A stretch of 48,769 nt of DNA from a virus (IMGVR_UViG_3300020421_000032:1-48769); one strand, 5' to 3'; counted from the first letter of the stretch, positions 1-9,352 are shown. The notes: a model not told the origin generated them from the letters alone. Program-made: numbers and translations.

Positions 1-2
1 GT

Positions 3-1232
3 AGTAATGGTACAGACGGAACAGATGGTGTTGGTATAACAAGTGTAAGTTTAGTCGGTGGTGCTAATTTAGTACTTAACTATTCAAACAGTTCAACACA
101 AGATGTAGGAAACATTAAAGGACCTACAGGTTCAACAGGATCCACAGGTGCTCAAGGTGCCGGACTAAATGATGTAAGTGTTTCAACAGCAAGTGCAAGT
201 GGTAGTGGTAGTTTAGCATACAACAGTGGTAGTGGTGTATTTACATTTACTCCACCAGACCTAAGTTCTTACTTAACAAGCGAATCAGATAGCCAAGACT
301 TAACAATATCAGGTAATGTAATTAGTCTAACAGGACAATCAGGTAATGTTGACTTAACAAGTATTCTAGGTAGTACTGACATTGTTTCAGATACAACTCC
401 ACAACTAGGTGGTGACTTAGATGTTAACGGCAATGACATTGTTTCAACAAGCAATGGCGATATAGATTTAGATCCAAATGGATCAGGTGTTGTAGTATTC
501 AAAGGTAATGCTACAAAAGGCGCAGGACAGTTTAAATTAAATTGTGAGAATAACTCACACGGTATTACAATTAAAGGACCTCCACATAGTGCGGCGGCAA
601 GTTACACATTAACATTACCAAATGATGATGGTAGTGCTGACCAAGTACTAAAAACAGACGGTAGTGGTGTATTAAGTTGGACTGCTCAATCAGGTGGCGG
701 TGCAAGTGCATTAAATGATTTATCTGATGTATCAACATCAGGTGCGGCATCAGGACAAGTTTTAAAATATAATGGTAGTAGTTGGGCACCAGCGGCAGAC
801 AATAATAGTGGTGGCGGTGGCGGTAGTTCATCATTTGAATACTTCAAACTTTACTACACATCTGCAGGAGCAATAGACACAGCACAAGGAACAGGCGGCG
901 TTAGTGATAAGAGTACTAATATAGGAAATGTTACTATTAATAATGCGGCATCAAACAGTTGTGAAGTCATAGTAGACTTCGGAGGCAACTATAATTTCCC
1001 TCCAGTAGCCATAACAGCATACGGTTACAGTCAGTCCACATCGGAGTATTTGATTAAAGGGCAGAGTGCAAGTGTAAACAATACTACTTTAAAACTAGCA
1101 GGTAGTGGTTCACCACATGGATCATTAGGTACTAGTAATGTGACATTATCATTAACAAGAAGTGAAACAGGTTCAAGTAGTGGGTTTGGGCAAACAACTC
1201 ATGCATGGATATACTTCTCGATGGGGTCTTAA
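3..1232 (+). CDS. Tail-fibre-like structural protein, 5' truncated
   Basis: The reading frame is open from base 3 to a TAA at 1230-1232, giving 409 residues with no start in the window, so the N-terminus lies outside. The chain is very rich in Gly, Ser, Thr and Asn. It carries a short collagen-like run (GPTGSTGSTGAQG) near residue 40, then modules such as LGGDLDVNGNDIVS and GDIDLDPNGSG and a glycine-rich linker of six residues near residue 270. The C-terminal third, starting around SFEYFKLYY, looks like a compact beta-rich head ending in HAWIYFSMGS. Such composition and modules are typical of trimeric tail fibres or adhesins of marine T4-like phages. It is followed after 3 bases by another fibre-like gene. 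The role in host recognition is inferred from composition and context; no enzymatic motif is visible. Confidence 0.75.
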   Translation, partial: SNGTDGTDGVGITSVSLVGGANLVLNYSNSSTQDVGNIKGPTGSTGSTGAQGAGLNDVSVSTASASGSGSLAYNSGSGVFTFTPPDLSSYLTSESDSQDLTISGNVISLTGQSGNVDLTSILGSTDIVSDTTPQLGGDLDVNGNDIVSTSNGDIDLDPNGSGVVVFKGNATKGAGQFKLNCENNSHGITIKGPPHSAAASYTLTLPNDDGSADQVLKTDGSGVLSWTAQSGGGASALNDLSDVSTSGAASGQVLKYNGSSWAPAADNNSGGGGGSSSFEYFKLYYTSAGAIDTAQGTGGVSDKSTNIGNVTINNAASNSCEVIVDFGGNYNFPPVAITAYGYSQSTSEYLIKGQSASVNNTTLKLAGSGSPHGSLGTSNVTLSLTRSETGSSSGFGQTTHAWIYFSMGS

Positions 1233-1235
1233 TAA

Positions 1236-3269
1236 ATGGCTGATACTATTTTTAACAAAAGTGCTGATTCAACTTTAGACGTTTACAAACCAGCAAAGGT
1301 ATTACAGATATCTTTTACTTCAGCAACAGGATATAAAAACTGGACTCACAATGATGGAGAAGGTGATCCTTGGTGGAGTGGCGGTGGTTCAGCAAAGCCT
1401 TATCAATATACATTAACTTTTACTGTAACAGAATATGCACATGGTTCCCATAAAACACGTGAATCCAGAAAATATAATGGCATGGACGTAAGTGTTGGAG
1501 ATTGGATTGCAGGTTCCCAGGATGGAAAGTGTTTACAGATTGTAAGTGTTACAAGTAAAAGTGCAACATCTGTTACAGTAATTGCAGAAGATGTAGACAG
1601 GTATAATGTGTTTAGAAGCAGTTCAGGTTCACCTATATTTGCTGTACCAGGTACAGGTGTATTGTTTACAATTAACAATGAAGGTAAACCTATGCTAGAT
1701 CCTTTGCCAGCAAGTTTGGTTAGTACAGATTTTTATCCAAACATTGTAAGTAGATTTGAATACATCAATCCACAAGAACATTATAAGTTTACAAAAGATG
1801 CACACGGTTTTGCTAGAGGAGATGTTATTGCTATAACAAGTGCAGGTGCATTAGAAAAAGCAAATGCCAGCACAATTAGTAGAACAGTTGGTGTAGTAAG
1901 TTATACAGGTCCAGGACCTAATCAATTTAAAGTAAAGCCACAAAATCAAATTATAGATTTCAATCCAGCATTGCCAGGAAGTGCTGGAGACTTTATATAT
2001 GCCGACACAGATGGAGATTTAACTACAACTGATACAGGCAAAATATTATTTTTAAAATTAAAAGATGCAATAAGCAGTACTTCAACAGGCAATGTATCTA
2101 ACGGAACAACAACACAAAACAACGTGTTAGAAATAAATGCAACCAATGTAACATTAAGCACAGGTACAAGCATAGCAAATGCAGTTACAGACATTAATAA
2201 TACTGCTAATACCTTTGTAACAGCCAGTGAAGCCTCTGTTCCCACAACTGTAACAAGTGATACAAGTGATTACAGTTATGGATTGTTAGGTGGTTATATA
2301 CCTTTTAGTGGTAACATAACAACAGGCAGTGGTACATATTTTGCAAATGTTAATTCAAGTCCAAGTGGTAATGCACAATATGGTGCCGGTATTGCAAACA
2401 ATACAGACATAAAAGACACCATTGATGCATTAAGTATTCCTAACTTAACAACAGAAGTATTAGGTGATGGTAGAATAAGACTTACAGAAGCAAATGGTAA
2501 TGCAGTTACCATAACCAATGTGACCAATGACGCCAACAGTAATGTTCCTTTTGGTGGTGATGCCAGTGTAACTGGATTGCCTTTAACCACAAATGCAAGT
2601 ACAGGAAAGTATTTAAAACTCACAAGAACTGATGGTGGACCTATTGACTTAGAAGATAAGACAGGAACACCTAGCACAGACTTTGGTATAACAAGTGTAC
2701 ACAATGGACAGTTTCCTTTAGGACTTTATATTGAACATGGTGTTAAGAGTTCAGGAACAACTATTGTAGCAAACATATCAGCCAGAGATGCATTAAGTCC
2801 ACAAGCAGGAGACCTTGCTTATGTTACTGATGCTGGAGATGGTGAGTGGGCATTGTACTTATATGATGGTAGTGCATGGGGTGAATTAAGTAACCAAGAT
2901 AGTGCTAACACAGATGCACAAACATTAACAGTTGACTTTGATACACCTGGTTCAGGCTTTGGTGGAGTTGAAACTGTAACACTTGGTAATGTATCTCCAG
3001 GTTCAAGAATAGTTGAAGTTGCTGTTAAGGTAACAACACCAGTAACAAACTATACAGGTGATGCACCTACAATAGATGTTGGTGACCAGACAGACATAGA
3101 TGCATATATGACAGGTGACATGAGTGACCTATCTGCTTCAGGAACATATACTTCAAATCCAGATTATGTGTATCCAGCAAGTCAAACAAACGACCTCAAC
3201 ATACGTTGTAAGTTTACACACAACTCAGCAACCTTAGGTGCTGTAACTGTGTCAGTAACCTACGTGTAA
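1236..3269 (+). CDS. Tail-fibre-like structural protein, 677 aa
   Basis: The product is a 677-residue secreted-type structural protein with no signal peptide, starting at ATG 1236, three bases after the preceding fibre gene stop. No strong ribosome site precedes it, so translational coupling is likely. The first 250 residues are less repetitive and contain an HGFARGDVIAITSAGALEKA segment, a pattern seen in phage fibre proteins. The middle is Thr/Asn/Gly-rich, and near residue 510 there is a segment (AGDLAYVTDAGDGEWALYLYDGSAW) of the kind found in fibre tips. The C-terminal 100 residues have alternating beta-strand character. The product is probably a tail fibre or baseplate-associated adhesin; assignment rests on composition and neighbours, not on a recognised domain. 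Confidence 0.7.
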   Translation: MADTIFNKSADSTLDVYKPAKVLQISFTSATGYKNWTHNDGEGDPWWSGGGSAKPYQYTLTFTVTEYAHGSHKTRESRKYNGMDVSVGDWIAGSQDGKCLQIVSVTSKSATSVTVIAEDVDRYNVFRSSSGSPIFAVPGTGVLFTINNEGKPMLDPLPASLVSTDFYPNIVSRFEYINPQEHYKFTKDAHGFARGDVIAITSAGALEKANASTISRTVGVVSYTGPGPNQFKVKPQNQIIDFNPALPGSAGDFIYADTDGDLTTTDTGKILFLKLKDAISSTSTGNVSNGTTTQNNVLEINATNVTLSTGTSIANAVTDINNTANTFVTASEASVPTTVTSDTSDYSYGLLGGYIPFSGNITTGSGTYFANVNSSPSGNAQYGAGIANNTDIKDTIDALSIPNLTTEVLGDGRIRLTEANGNAVTITNVTNDANSNVPFGGDASVTGLPLTTNASTGKYLKLTRTDGGPIDLEDKTGTPSTDFGITSVHNGQFPLGLYIEHGVKSSGTTIVANISARDALSPQAGDLAYVTDAGDGEWALYLYDGSAWGELSNQDSANTDAQTLTVDFDTPGSGFGGVETVTLGNVSPGSRIVEVAVKVTTPVTNYTGDAPTIDVGDQTDIDAYMTGDMSDLSASGTYTSNPDYVYPASQTNDLNIRCKFTHNSATLGAVTVSVTYV

Positions 3270-3280
3270 TAACATAATAC

Positions 3281-3288
3281 GATAAATA
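3281..3288 (+). promoter_or_regulatory. T4-type late promoter, GATAAATA
   Basis: GATAAATA lies 73 bases upstream of the long fibre gene and matches the T4 late consensus TATAAATA at seven of eight positions. Small hairpins (for example CGTAC at 3302-3306 pairing with GTACG at 3312-3316) sit in the leader. Confidence 0.6.
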
Positions 3289-3361
3289 TACAAGTATAAT
3301 GCGTACAGACAGTACGTTCTTGTACATCTATATATAGAAAAAATCCTTAAGGAGTAACAAG

Positions 3362-6300
3362 ATGGCGAATATTAAAAACTTTGGAATCAAAGGTGTAGCC
3401 TCCGATGTTCAATATGGAAAGAGTGGAGGTTTCGTAGTATATGATTCCTCTAATAACAAATTCCAATTTAAAGACAACGGATCTGCTCTTGAAGATGTAG
3501 AGTTTGCAACGGTACAAGCAGGTACCTGGGGTGGTACAGCAATAGCAACCACTAAAGGTGGTACTGGCTTAACATCCGTAGCGGCAGACAAAATTATCTA
3601 CACTTCCGGTGCAAACACTTTTGCGGCTTCCGACATTTCGTCGTTTGGTAGATCCATAATTGACGATGCGGACGCGGCGGCGGCCCGTACAACTCTCGGT
3701 TTAGGTACAATCGCAACACAGGCAAGTGACTCAGTAAACATAGATGGAGGCGCAATAGACGGCGCAGTCATTGGTGGCAACTCAGCGGCGGCAGGTAGTT
3801 TCACAACTATTAATGCCTCCGGTGCAATTACTGGTGATGTAACTGGTAACTCAGATACAGCAACAGCACTAGCAAATGCTAGAACAATAACAATAGACGG
3901 TGATGTAGACGCAACTGCAACTGCTTTTGATGGCAGTCAGAACATTACATTAACAACTACACTTGATAGTACAGGTGTTAGTGCGGCAAGTTATGGTTCA
4001 AGTACAGCGATTCCTGTTATAACAGTAGATGCAAAAGGTAGAATTACAGCGGCTAGTACAGCCAGTATTTCTTCTGCATTAACTATTGCGGCAGATAGTG
4101 GAAGTAATGATACAGTAACAGTTGGAACTGATACATTAACTTTTGCAGGTACTTCAAACGAAATTGAGACAACAGTCAGTAACAATCAAATACAGATTGG
4201 ATTACCAGATGATGTTACTGTTGGTGGAGACTTAACAGTCACAGGTACACTTAACTCGGATGATATTACATCATCTACAGTTACAATTACTGGTGACGCA
4301 GTAGTTTCAGGTACACTAACAGTAAACGGTACAACAACGACAGTAAACAGTACAACAGTTCAAGTTGATGATCCTATTTTTGAAGTAGGTGATCCAGCAA
4401 TTTCATCTGATGACAACTTAGATAGAGGTATTAAATTTAATTGGCATGACGGATCAAATGCAAAGAAAGGTTTCTTTGGTTATGATGATTCAGCAAGTGA
4501 ATTTGTATTCATTGCAGATGCTACAGAAAGTTCAAATACTTTTACAGGAACAAAGAGTGCAATTAGAACAGGAGCAATAAACTCCGCGGCAATCACGGCA
4601 ACATCATTTACAGGTGCCAGTGGTGCTACTATTACAGCATTCTTAGATGAAGACAATATGAACTCAGACTCAGCAACAGCAGGTGCTACTCAACAGAGTA
4701 TTAAAGCATACGTTGATACTGAGATTAGTGGAATTAGTTCTTCATTCACCCTATCAGCAGACAGTGGGTCTAATGATACATTCACAACTGGTGGAACATT
4801 AAACTTTGCAGGTACTAGTAATGAGATTGAAACAACTGTTTCAAACGATGCTATTACAATTGGCTTAGTAAATGCTCCTACAGTATCAGGTACAATGACA
4901 GCAGGTGCATTTACAACTGCTGGTGCAATTACAGATGGTGCTATGACAATAGACAACGGTTCTTTAACCGGTGGTGTTGCAGGTACATTCAGTGGTGCAG
5001 TAACTGGTGGAAGTATTACAGACGGCACAGCAACAATGACTGGTGGAGCCTTAACTGGCTTGACTGGTGCATTAACTACTGCAGGAACAGTAACTGGTGC
5101 AACATTAACTGATGGAACAGCAAGTATTAACAGTGGTGCTATTACAGGTGCTACTAATATCACAGCAAGTGGTACAGTACAATATGGTTCATTAAGTGAT
5201 GGCACAATTACTATTACTGCATTCGTTGATGAGGACAATATGGCATCTGATAGTGCTACATTGGTTCCAACTCAACAATCAGTTAAAGCATACGTTGATG
5301 CTCAATTGACTGCTAGTGACCTTGACTTCCAAGGTGACTCGGGTGGTGCTCTAAGTATTGATTTAGATTCAGAAACATTAGACATAGCAGGTGGAACAGG
5401 TTTAACAACAGTAGGAAGTGGAAACACTTTAACTGTAAACCTAGATGATACGGCAGTAACAGCCGCTTCATATGGTAGTGCAACAGCAATACCAGTTCTA
5501 ACAGTAGACGCACAAGGTCGTATAACAGCGGCTTCAACGGCTTCTATTAGTACATCATTCACATTAAGTGATGGTTCTAATACACAAACCGTTGCAGGTG
5601 GTGATACACTTACAATAGCAGGTACGGCTAATGAGATTGAGGTAACAGTTGGAGCAACTGATACAGCAACAATTGGTTTACCAAGTACAGTAAGTGGATT
5701 AACAGGTGTAAGTGCAACAACTGTAACAGGTACAACTGTAACAGACGGAACAGCAACATTAACAAGTGGAGCCTTAAGTGGAGTAACATCTATTGCGGCG
5801 GCTAGTTTGGTGTTGTCCGGAGACCTTACAGTTAATGGTACAACAGTAACTAACTCAGCAACTAACACAACAATTGAAGACCAATTGATAGAACTTGGGA
5901 CTGGTAGAACAGGCTCAGCAAGTGGTGATGCTGGTATAGTTATAGAACGTGGTGACGACAATAATGTATTTATTGGTTGGGACGAAAGTGCAGACCAAGT
6001 ACAAATTGCTACCACAACAGGCACAGGTGCAAGTACAGGTGACTTGACCCTTACAGATGCTAACTTAAAAGCAGGTGTAATAACATTTGCAAGTTTAAGC
6101 GATGGTGCAATCACTGTCACAGCATTTGTTGATGAAGACAATATGGCTTCAGATAGTGCTACATTGGTACCAACCCAACAATCTGTTAAGGCTTATGTCG
6201 ATTCACAAGTTGTAGCACAAGATGATGGTATTGTAAGAGCGGCTATTACAGCAGATAGCTCAGCAAGTACTTTCACAATTGGTGCTATACCAAGTGTATC

Positions 6301-6592
6301 AGGTAGGAATTACTTTGCCAATAAGGCAGTATTAAAAGTAACAACTGCCTTTGCAGGTGGTTCTGTTGATGGATTCAAAATTACAGATAATGAGAGTTCT
6401 GAAACAACTTATATAACAGCGGCACAGGCTGATCCTACAGTAACAGGTACTTATGTACTTGACTTAGGTATGGAGGCATTAACTTCTGGTACTACTCTAC
6501 AATTAGATGCAGTACAAAGTGATGGTTCTACAGCGGCGGTAGCCACTAGTGGTGCTGTAACTGTAACTGTTGAATATGTTTATAATACATAA
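3362..6592 (+). CDS. Long repetitive tail-fibre protein, 1076 aa
   Basis: This is a 1076-residue fibre protein preceded by a good ribosome site (AAGGAG, 3349-3354). Several modules recur. The DEDNMxSDSAT...TQQSxKAYVD element appears three times, near residues 429, 623 and 923. The ASYGSxTAIPVxTVDAxGRITAAST element appears twice, near residues 210 and 700. A SNEIETTVS-type element appears near residues 265, 485 and 755. Two GDLTVNGTT...NSTT modules (about 320 and 820) are followed by a short domain with RGI or IVIERGD and a W/GWD strand. The last 100 residues are non-repetitive and may form the tip. The same GDLTV-GTTTTVNSTT module occurs in the gene at 16244. This is the shape of a long trimeric fibre built from duplicated cassettes, expressed late. 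Confidence 0.8.
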   Translation: MANIKNFGIKGVASDVQYGKSGGFVVYDSSNNKFQFKDNGSALEDVEFATVQAGTWGGTAIATTKGGTGLTSVAADKIIYTSGANTFAASDISSFGRSIIDDADAAAARTTLGLGTIATQASDSVNIDGGAIDGAVIGGNSAAAGSFTTINASGAITGDVTGNSDTATALANARTITIDGDVDATATAFDGSQNITLTTTLDSTGVSAASYGSSTAIPVITVDAKGRITAASTASISSALTIAADSGSNDTVTVGTDTLTFAGTSNEIETTVSNNQIQIGLPDDVTVGGDLTVTGTLNSDDITSSTVTITGDAVVSGTLTVNGTTTTVNSTTVQVDDPIFEVGDPAISSDDNLDRGIKFNWHDGSNAKKGFFGYDDSASEFVFIADATESSNTFTGTKSAIRTGAINSAAITATSFTGASGATITAFLDEDNMNSDSATAGATQQSIKAYVDTEISGISSSFTLSADSGSNDTFTTGGTLNFAGTSNEIETTVSNDAITIGLVNAPTVSGTMTAGAFTTAGAITDGAMTIDNGSLTGGVAGTFSGAVTGGSITDGTATMTGGALTGLTGALTTAGTVTGATLTDGTASINSGAITGATNITASGTVQYGSLSDGTITITAFVDEDNMASDSATLVPTQQSVKAYVDAQLTASDLDFQGDSGGALSIDLDSETLDIAGGTGLTTVGSGNTLTVNLDDTAVTAASYGSATAIPVLTVDAQGRITAASTASISTSFTLSDGSNTQTVAGGDTLTIAGTANEIEVTVGATDTATIGLPSTVSGLTGVSATTVTGTTVTDGTATLTSGALSGVTSIAAASLVLSGDLTVNGTTVTNSATNTTIEDQLIELGTGRTGSASGDAGIVIERGDDNNVFIGWDESADQVQIATTTGTGASTGDLTLTDANLKAGVITFASLSDGAITVTAFVDEDNMASDSATLVPTQQSVKAYVDSQVVAQDDGIVRAAITADSSASTFTIGAIPSVSGRNYFANKAVLKVTTAFAGGSVDGFKITDNESSETTYITAAQADPTVTGTYVLDLGMEALTSGTTLQLDAVQSDGSTAAVATSGAVTVTVEYVYNT

Positions 6593-6621
6593 TAATAGTT
6601 AGATAGTAATTTATTACTAGA

Positions 6622-6649
6622 AAAAGGGAGGCTTCGGCCTCCTTTTTTT
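6622..6649 (+). terminator. Rho-independent terminator
   Basis: A perfect 6-bp stem GGAGGC/GCCTCC with a TTCG tetraloop (6627-6642) is followed by seven T. It closes the fibre operon, and its T-run merges into the next late promoter. Confidence 0.92.
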
Positions 6650-6656
6650 ATAAATA
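6649..6656 (+). promoter_or_regulatory. T4-type late promoter, TATAAATA
   Basis: This is an exact match to the T4 late consensus, 46 bases before the start of the 114-residue gene. The final T and A of the preceding terminator form its first bases, so terminator and promoter are fused back to back. Confidence 0.75.
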
Positions 6657-6701
6657 GTAGTAACAGACTCATATGAGTTCTTAATATATTAGGAGAAATA
6701 A

Positions 6702-7046
6702 ATGGCTATTTCAAAAGCAAACCCAAGTGCAACTACTACAGGTTCAGCATCAGAAGTTATTGGTAAAGATGTTTCTATCTTTTCACTAGACTATATTGTT
6801 GCTATCGATGGTAGTGCAGGACCAAGCGGTGCTCAACAAGCCGTTCTTCAAGCAATTCAAGAATCAAGAGTAATTTTAGCGGCAGGTCCACTAGGTAACT
6901 CTAACACAGAACAAACTTTCATTATTGAAGGTGAGTTAGATTCAGGTCTTCAAGCAAGAATCCAGGCTTTAGGCACAGTTGATGGTGTAGATTTAAGTGG
7001 TACAACTGCTACTGCTCAAACATTATCAATTGCCGTTGGTGCATAA
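6702..7046 (+). CDS. Small probable structural protein, 114 aa
   Basis: The 114-residue protein has a clear AGGAG ribosome site at 6691-6695. It is isolated between two strong terminators and has its own exact late promoter, so it is a one-gene late unit, often the sign of an abundant virion protein. The N-terminus is Ser/Thr-rich; the rest (IVAIDGSAGPSGAQQAVLQAI, then FIIEGELDSGLQARIQALGTVDG) looks like a small alpha/beta fold. There is no signal peptide or membrane segment. I do not recognise the family; a decoration or fibre-associated protein is a guess from regulation and position. Confidence 0.75.
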   Translation: MAISKANPSATTTGSASEVIGKDVSIFSLDYIVAIDGSAGPSGAQQAVLQAIQESRVILAAGPLGNSNTEQTFIIEGELDSGLQARIQALGTVDGVDLSGTTATAQTLSIAVGA

Positions 7047-7065
7047 TTAATTTTAAATTAAGAGA

Positions 7066-7093
7066 AAAAGCACACTTCGGTGTGCTTTTTTTT
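7066..7093 (+). terminator. Rho-independent terminator
   Basis: GCACAC/GTGTGC stem (7070-7085) with a TTCG loop, flanked by A and T runs. It may work in both directions, though all nearby genes are on the plus strand. Confidence 0.92.
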
Positions 7094-7106
7094 GGGTAGA
7101 AAAAGG

Positions 7107-7135
7107 TTGACATGTACCTCTAAAACATGTAATAT
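7107..7135 (+). promoter_or_regulatory. Sigma70-type promoter
   Basis: TTGACA (7107-7112), 17-base spacer, TAATAT (7130-7135), preceded by AAAAAGG. It belongs to the shared A-tract/GGTTGAC promoter family of this genome and drives the exported protein gene at 7165. Confidence 0.85.
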
Positions 7136-7164
7136 ATAACATAAGGCTAAAAAAAGGAGAGAAT

Positions 7165-7683
7165 ATGAAACAGTTATTTTTATTATTTGCATTAATTTTT
7201 ACATTTAATGCCCATGCTTCTTCATTTATTCGAGTAGATGCAGATGTTGTTGGAGTTGAAACTGTTCTTAAATATCAAACCGTTTACGGCACTAGTAACC
7301 AAGTAAGAGAAGTATGTCAGGATAGACGTGCTAGAGACAACTATGGTATCTTTGAAAGAGGTACTGATAGTATATTTGGTTCTAATGGAGGCTTTATAGG
7401 TTCAGTAGTAGGTATTGCTATTGCAGACAAACTAGATGCTAATAACAATGCTAGGATAGTTGCTGGACTTCTTGGGAATAGAATCGGAAACGATTTAAGT
7501 CATAAAGGCAAATACAAATACAACTGTGAATTTAGGGAAGTACCTATGCAAACCAGTCATGTTACTCAAGTAGTAGACTACTTCTTGGTAACTGTTGACA
7601 TCAATGGTTCTTTACATCAAGTAAAAAGGAACTTTCAACCAACAGTTGGTGACAAAATTAAAGTTCAATTTAGAGTAAAGTAA
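7165..7683 (+). CDS. Exported protein with glycine-zipper segment
   Basis: This 172-residue protein has an N-terminal Sec signal peptide (lysine, hydrophobic core LFLLFALIFTF, cleavage likely after NAHA, about residue 18), so it probably acts in the host periplasm or outer membrane. Residues 76-110 (GGFIGSVVGIAIADKL...ARIVAGLLGNRIGNDL) match the glycine-zipper pattern of SlyB/17-kDa-antigen-type proteins. Two cysteines (near 50 and 118) may pair. It follows an AAGGAG ribosome site and a strong promoter, and its stop overlaps the start of the next gene. Glycine-zipper envelope proteins can insert in or stabilise membranes; a role in envelope remodelling or superinfection exclusion is only a possibility. 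Confidence 0.8.
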   Translation: MKQLFLLFALIFTFNAHASSFIRVDADVVGVETVLKYQTVYGTSNQVREVCQDRRARDNYGIFERGTDSIFGSNGGFIGSVVGIAIADKLDANNNARIVAGLLGNRIGNDLSHKGKYKYNCEFREVPMQTSHVTQVVDYFLVTVDINGSLHQVKRNFQPTVGDKIKVQFRVK

Positions 7684-8102
7684 TGTCAAAAGATAATGGT
7701 AACGACGGCGATAAGTCTAATGACCGAGACAATGTCATACCATTCCCAACCAAACCAAAGCATGTCAGTGAACTTCTCCCAGAACTAATTGAGGAGTTCA
7801 CTGGTAAACTAACATCAGAACAATTACGAGATTTCGAATCATTCATCAAAGAGAAACATCCTTTGCCCGAAGATGTACCTGAGGGGTGGGAATTAGTAGA
7901 TAGTTTCACTCCAGAAGAACTAGAAGATAGAATGATTGAGGCAGAAACACTAAATGATAAGTCTTTTGAGTATTTAAAATACATAGAAAAACACATGTTT
8001 AGAATGGAAAGTTCTTTACAAATCAAAGACTTAAAGTGGCTGTCAAAAAACTTGCAAAAAATCTTCATTGAAATGCAAAAAAAGGTTGACTTCAAGGAGT
8101 AA
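7683..8102 (+). CDS. Hypothetical acidic protein with NVIPFP motif
   Basis: This is a 139-residue charged, mainly helical protein whose ATG overlaps the preceding TAA by one base. Residues 18-23 read NVIPFP, a short motif also present near the N-terminus of the gene at 45211. The remainder has SELLPELIEEF and a C-terminal helical segment ending in KKVDFKE. There is no signal peptide or membrane segment. The last codons carry the promoter of the next operon. Function is unknown. Confidence 0.75.
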   Translation: MSKDNGNDGDKSNDRDNVIPFPTKPKHVSELLPELIEEFTGKLTSEQLRDFESFIKEKHPLPEDVPEGWELVDSFTPEELEDRMIEAETLNDKSFEYLKYIEKHMFRMESSLQIKDLKWLSKNLQKIFIEMQKKVDFKE

Positions 8103-8113
8103 AGACGTATAAT
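8086..8113 (+). promoter_or_regulatory. Sigma70-type promoter inside gene end
   Basis: AAAAAAAGG then TTGACT (8086-8091), 16-base spacer, TATAAT (8108-8113). It overlaps the last codons of the upstream gene and drives the MoxR-like ATPase gene. Confidence 0.88.
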
Positions 8114-8145
8114 AGTATATGTAGGTTAAGAAAAAGGAGTAATAT

Positions 8146-9240
8146 ATGGACACACTACAAGTAAGACCGAACGATACAAACGATATTGTTCTTCGAGCAA
8201 TGAAGGCAGAGCGACCTATTTTTATATGGGGTGCTCCTGGAATTGGTAAATCAGAACTAGTTCAGCAAATTGTTGATTCAGGTGAGTTAGGTAATGCTCA
8301 CATGATAGATTTGCGTCTAGCATTAATGGAACCAACTGACCTTAGAGGTTATCCGTTCCGTAATCCAGAAAACAATTTGATGGAGTGGGCACCACCTGCC
8401 GACCTTCCTACTCAGGAAATGGCAGATGCACATGACACTATTGTTTTATTCTTAGATGAGTTGAACTCTGCACCACCAAGTGTACAGGCGGCGGCTTATC
8501 AATTAGTATTGAACAAAAGGATTGGTCAATATAATCTTCCAACTAATGTAAAAATTGTTGCCGCTGGTAACAGGGAGACTGACCGAGGTGTTACTTATAG
8601 AATGCCTAGTCCTTTGGCAAACAGATTCAGACACATCAATATGGAAGTAAACTTTGAAGATTGGAGCATTTGGGCAACCAATAACAAAGTTCACCAAGAT
8701 GTGATTGGATACCTAACATATAGTAAAGCAGACTTGTTTGACTTTGATCCTAAAACATCTAGTCAGGCTTTTGCTACTCCACGTAGTTGGAATTATGTTA
8801 GTGAAATTCTTAGCACAGAAGGTTTTGATACTGCATCAGACTTCCAGCAAAAGGCAGAAGTTGCCGGTGCTATTGGAGAAGGTATGGCAATTAAGTTCTG
8901 TGAACACAGAAAGATTGCTAGTCAACTTCCTAATCCAGAAGATGTTCTTAATGGTAAAGTTAAGAAGTTGGACATCAAAGAGAAGTCTGCACAATATTCA
9001 TTCGCAATTGGATTGTGTTATGAACTTGCAGAACTATCTGACAATGGTACTGTAGACGCATTTGATGAAGGAGTTGATTATTTCTTCGAGTTCATCATGC
9101 AGAACTTTGAACCTGAGTTAGTTATCTACTCTGCTAAGACTGTATTGGCTGACCACGATATAGATATTAAACCTCGTAAGTTGGCTGGTAAGAAAGAGTT
9201 TAAGGAGAAGTATTGGAAGTACCTATTCCCAACTGAATAG
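8146..9240 (+). CDS. MoxR-family AAA+ ATPase
   Basis: This is a 364-residue AAA+ ATPase. Walker A is GAPGIGKSE (about residues 29-37), Walker B is VLFLDELN (about 103-110), and a sensor-1 stretch AAGNRETDRG follows near 143. The order and the MPSPLANRF arginine-finger region are typical of the MoxR family, which work as chaperone-like ATPases with von Willebrand factor A partners. Such a partner, also bearing HExxH, is the next gene (9454), separated by a terminator and its own promoter. The ribosome site is AAGGAG (8134-8139). The pair may remodel or activate a metal-containing protein; the substrate is not identifiable here. Confidence 0.9.
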   Translation: MDTLQVRPNDTNDIVLRAMKAERPIFIWGAPGIGKSELVQQIVDSGELGNAHMIDLRLALMEPTDLRGYPFRNPENNLMEWAPPADLPTQEMADAHDTIVLFLDELNSAPPSVQAAAYQLVLNKRIGQYNLPTNVKIVAAGNRETDRGVTYRMPSPLANRFRHINMEVNFEDWSIWATNNKVHQDVIGYLTYSKADLFDFDPKTSSQAFATPRSWNYVSEILSTEGFDTASDFQQKAEVAGAIGEGMAIKFCEHRKIASQLPNPEDVLNGKVKKLDIKEKSAQYSFAIGLCYELAELSDNGTVDAFDEGVDYFFEFIMQNFEPELVIYSAKTVLADHDIDIKPRKLAGKKEFKEKYWKYLFPTE

Positions 9241-9254
9241 GTTACTTCGACAGT

Positions 9255-9352
9255 TTAAAACCGTTGTTGTATCCTGCCCGAAAGGGCACATCGTTACTCC
9301 TACAACCTACGACGACAACAGTTTTTCCCCCTCTTCGGAGGGGGTTTTTTTT
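9255..9352 (+). ncRNA. Candidate structured small RNA
   Basis: The gap between the ATPase and vWA genes can fold. An outer stem pairs 9257-9267 with 9315-9325 (ten of eleven pairs, one C-A mismatch). Inside it TGCCC (9275-9279) and GGGCA (9284-9288) close a GAAA tetraloop, and GTTGTA (9266-9271) could alternatively pair with TACAAC (9301-9306). A strong terminator follows directly. This could be a processed 3'-UTR RNA of the ATPase transcript or an mRNA stability element; no known RNA family is recognised. Confidence 0.45.
9327..9352 (+). terminator. Rho-independent terminator
   Basis: A perfect 7-bp stem CCCCCTC/GAGGGGG with TTCG loop (9327-9344) and an eight-base T-run. It ends the ATPase transcript. 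Confidence 0.95.

Noticed and set aside
5302-6141. 279-codon minus-strand open frame (and a 182-codon one at 4690-5238) inside the long fibre gene
   Set aside because: They lie opposite repetitive fibre code and read as Val/Ser/Pro-rich strings mirroring the Thr/Gly/Asn codons; no ribosome site, promoter or domain is visible, so they are shadows.
9255-9352. tRNA gene in the ATPase/vWA gap
   Set aside because: No TTCGAAT-type T-arm, anticodon arm or CCA end can be placed; the hairpins fit a different structure.
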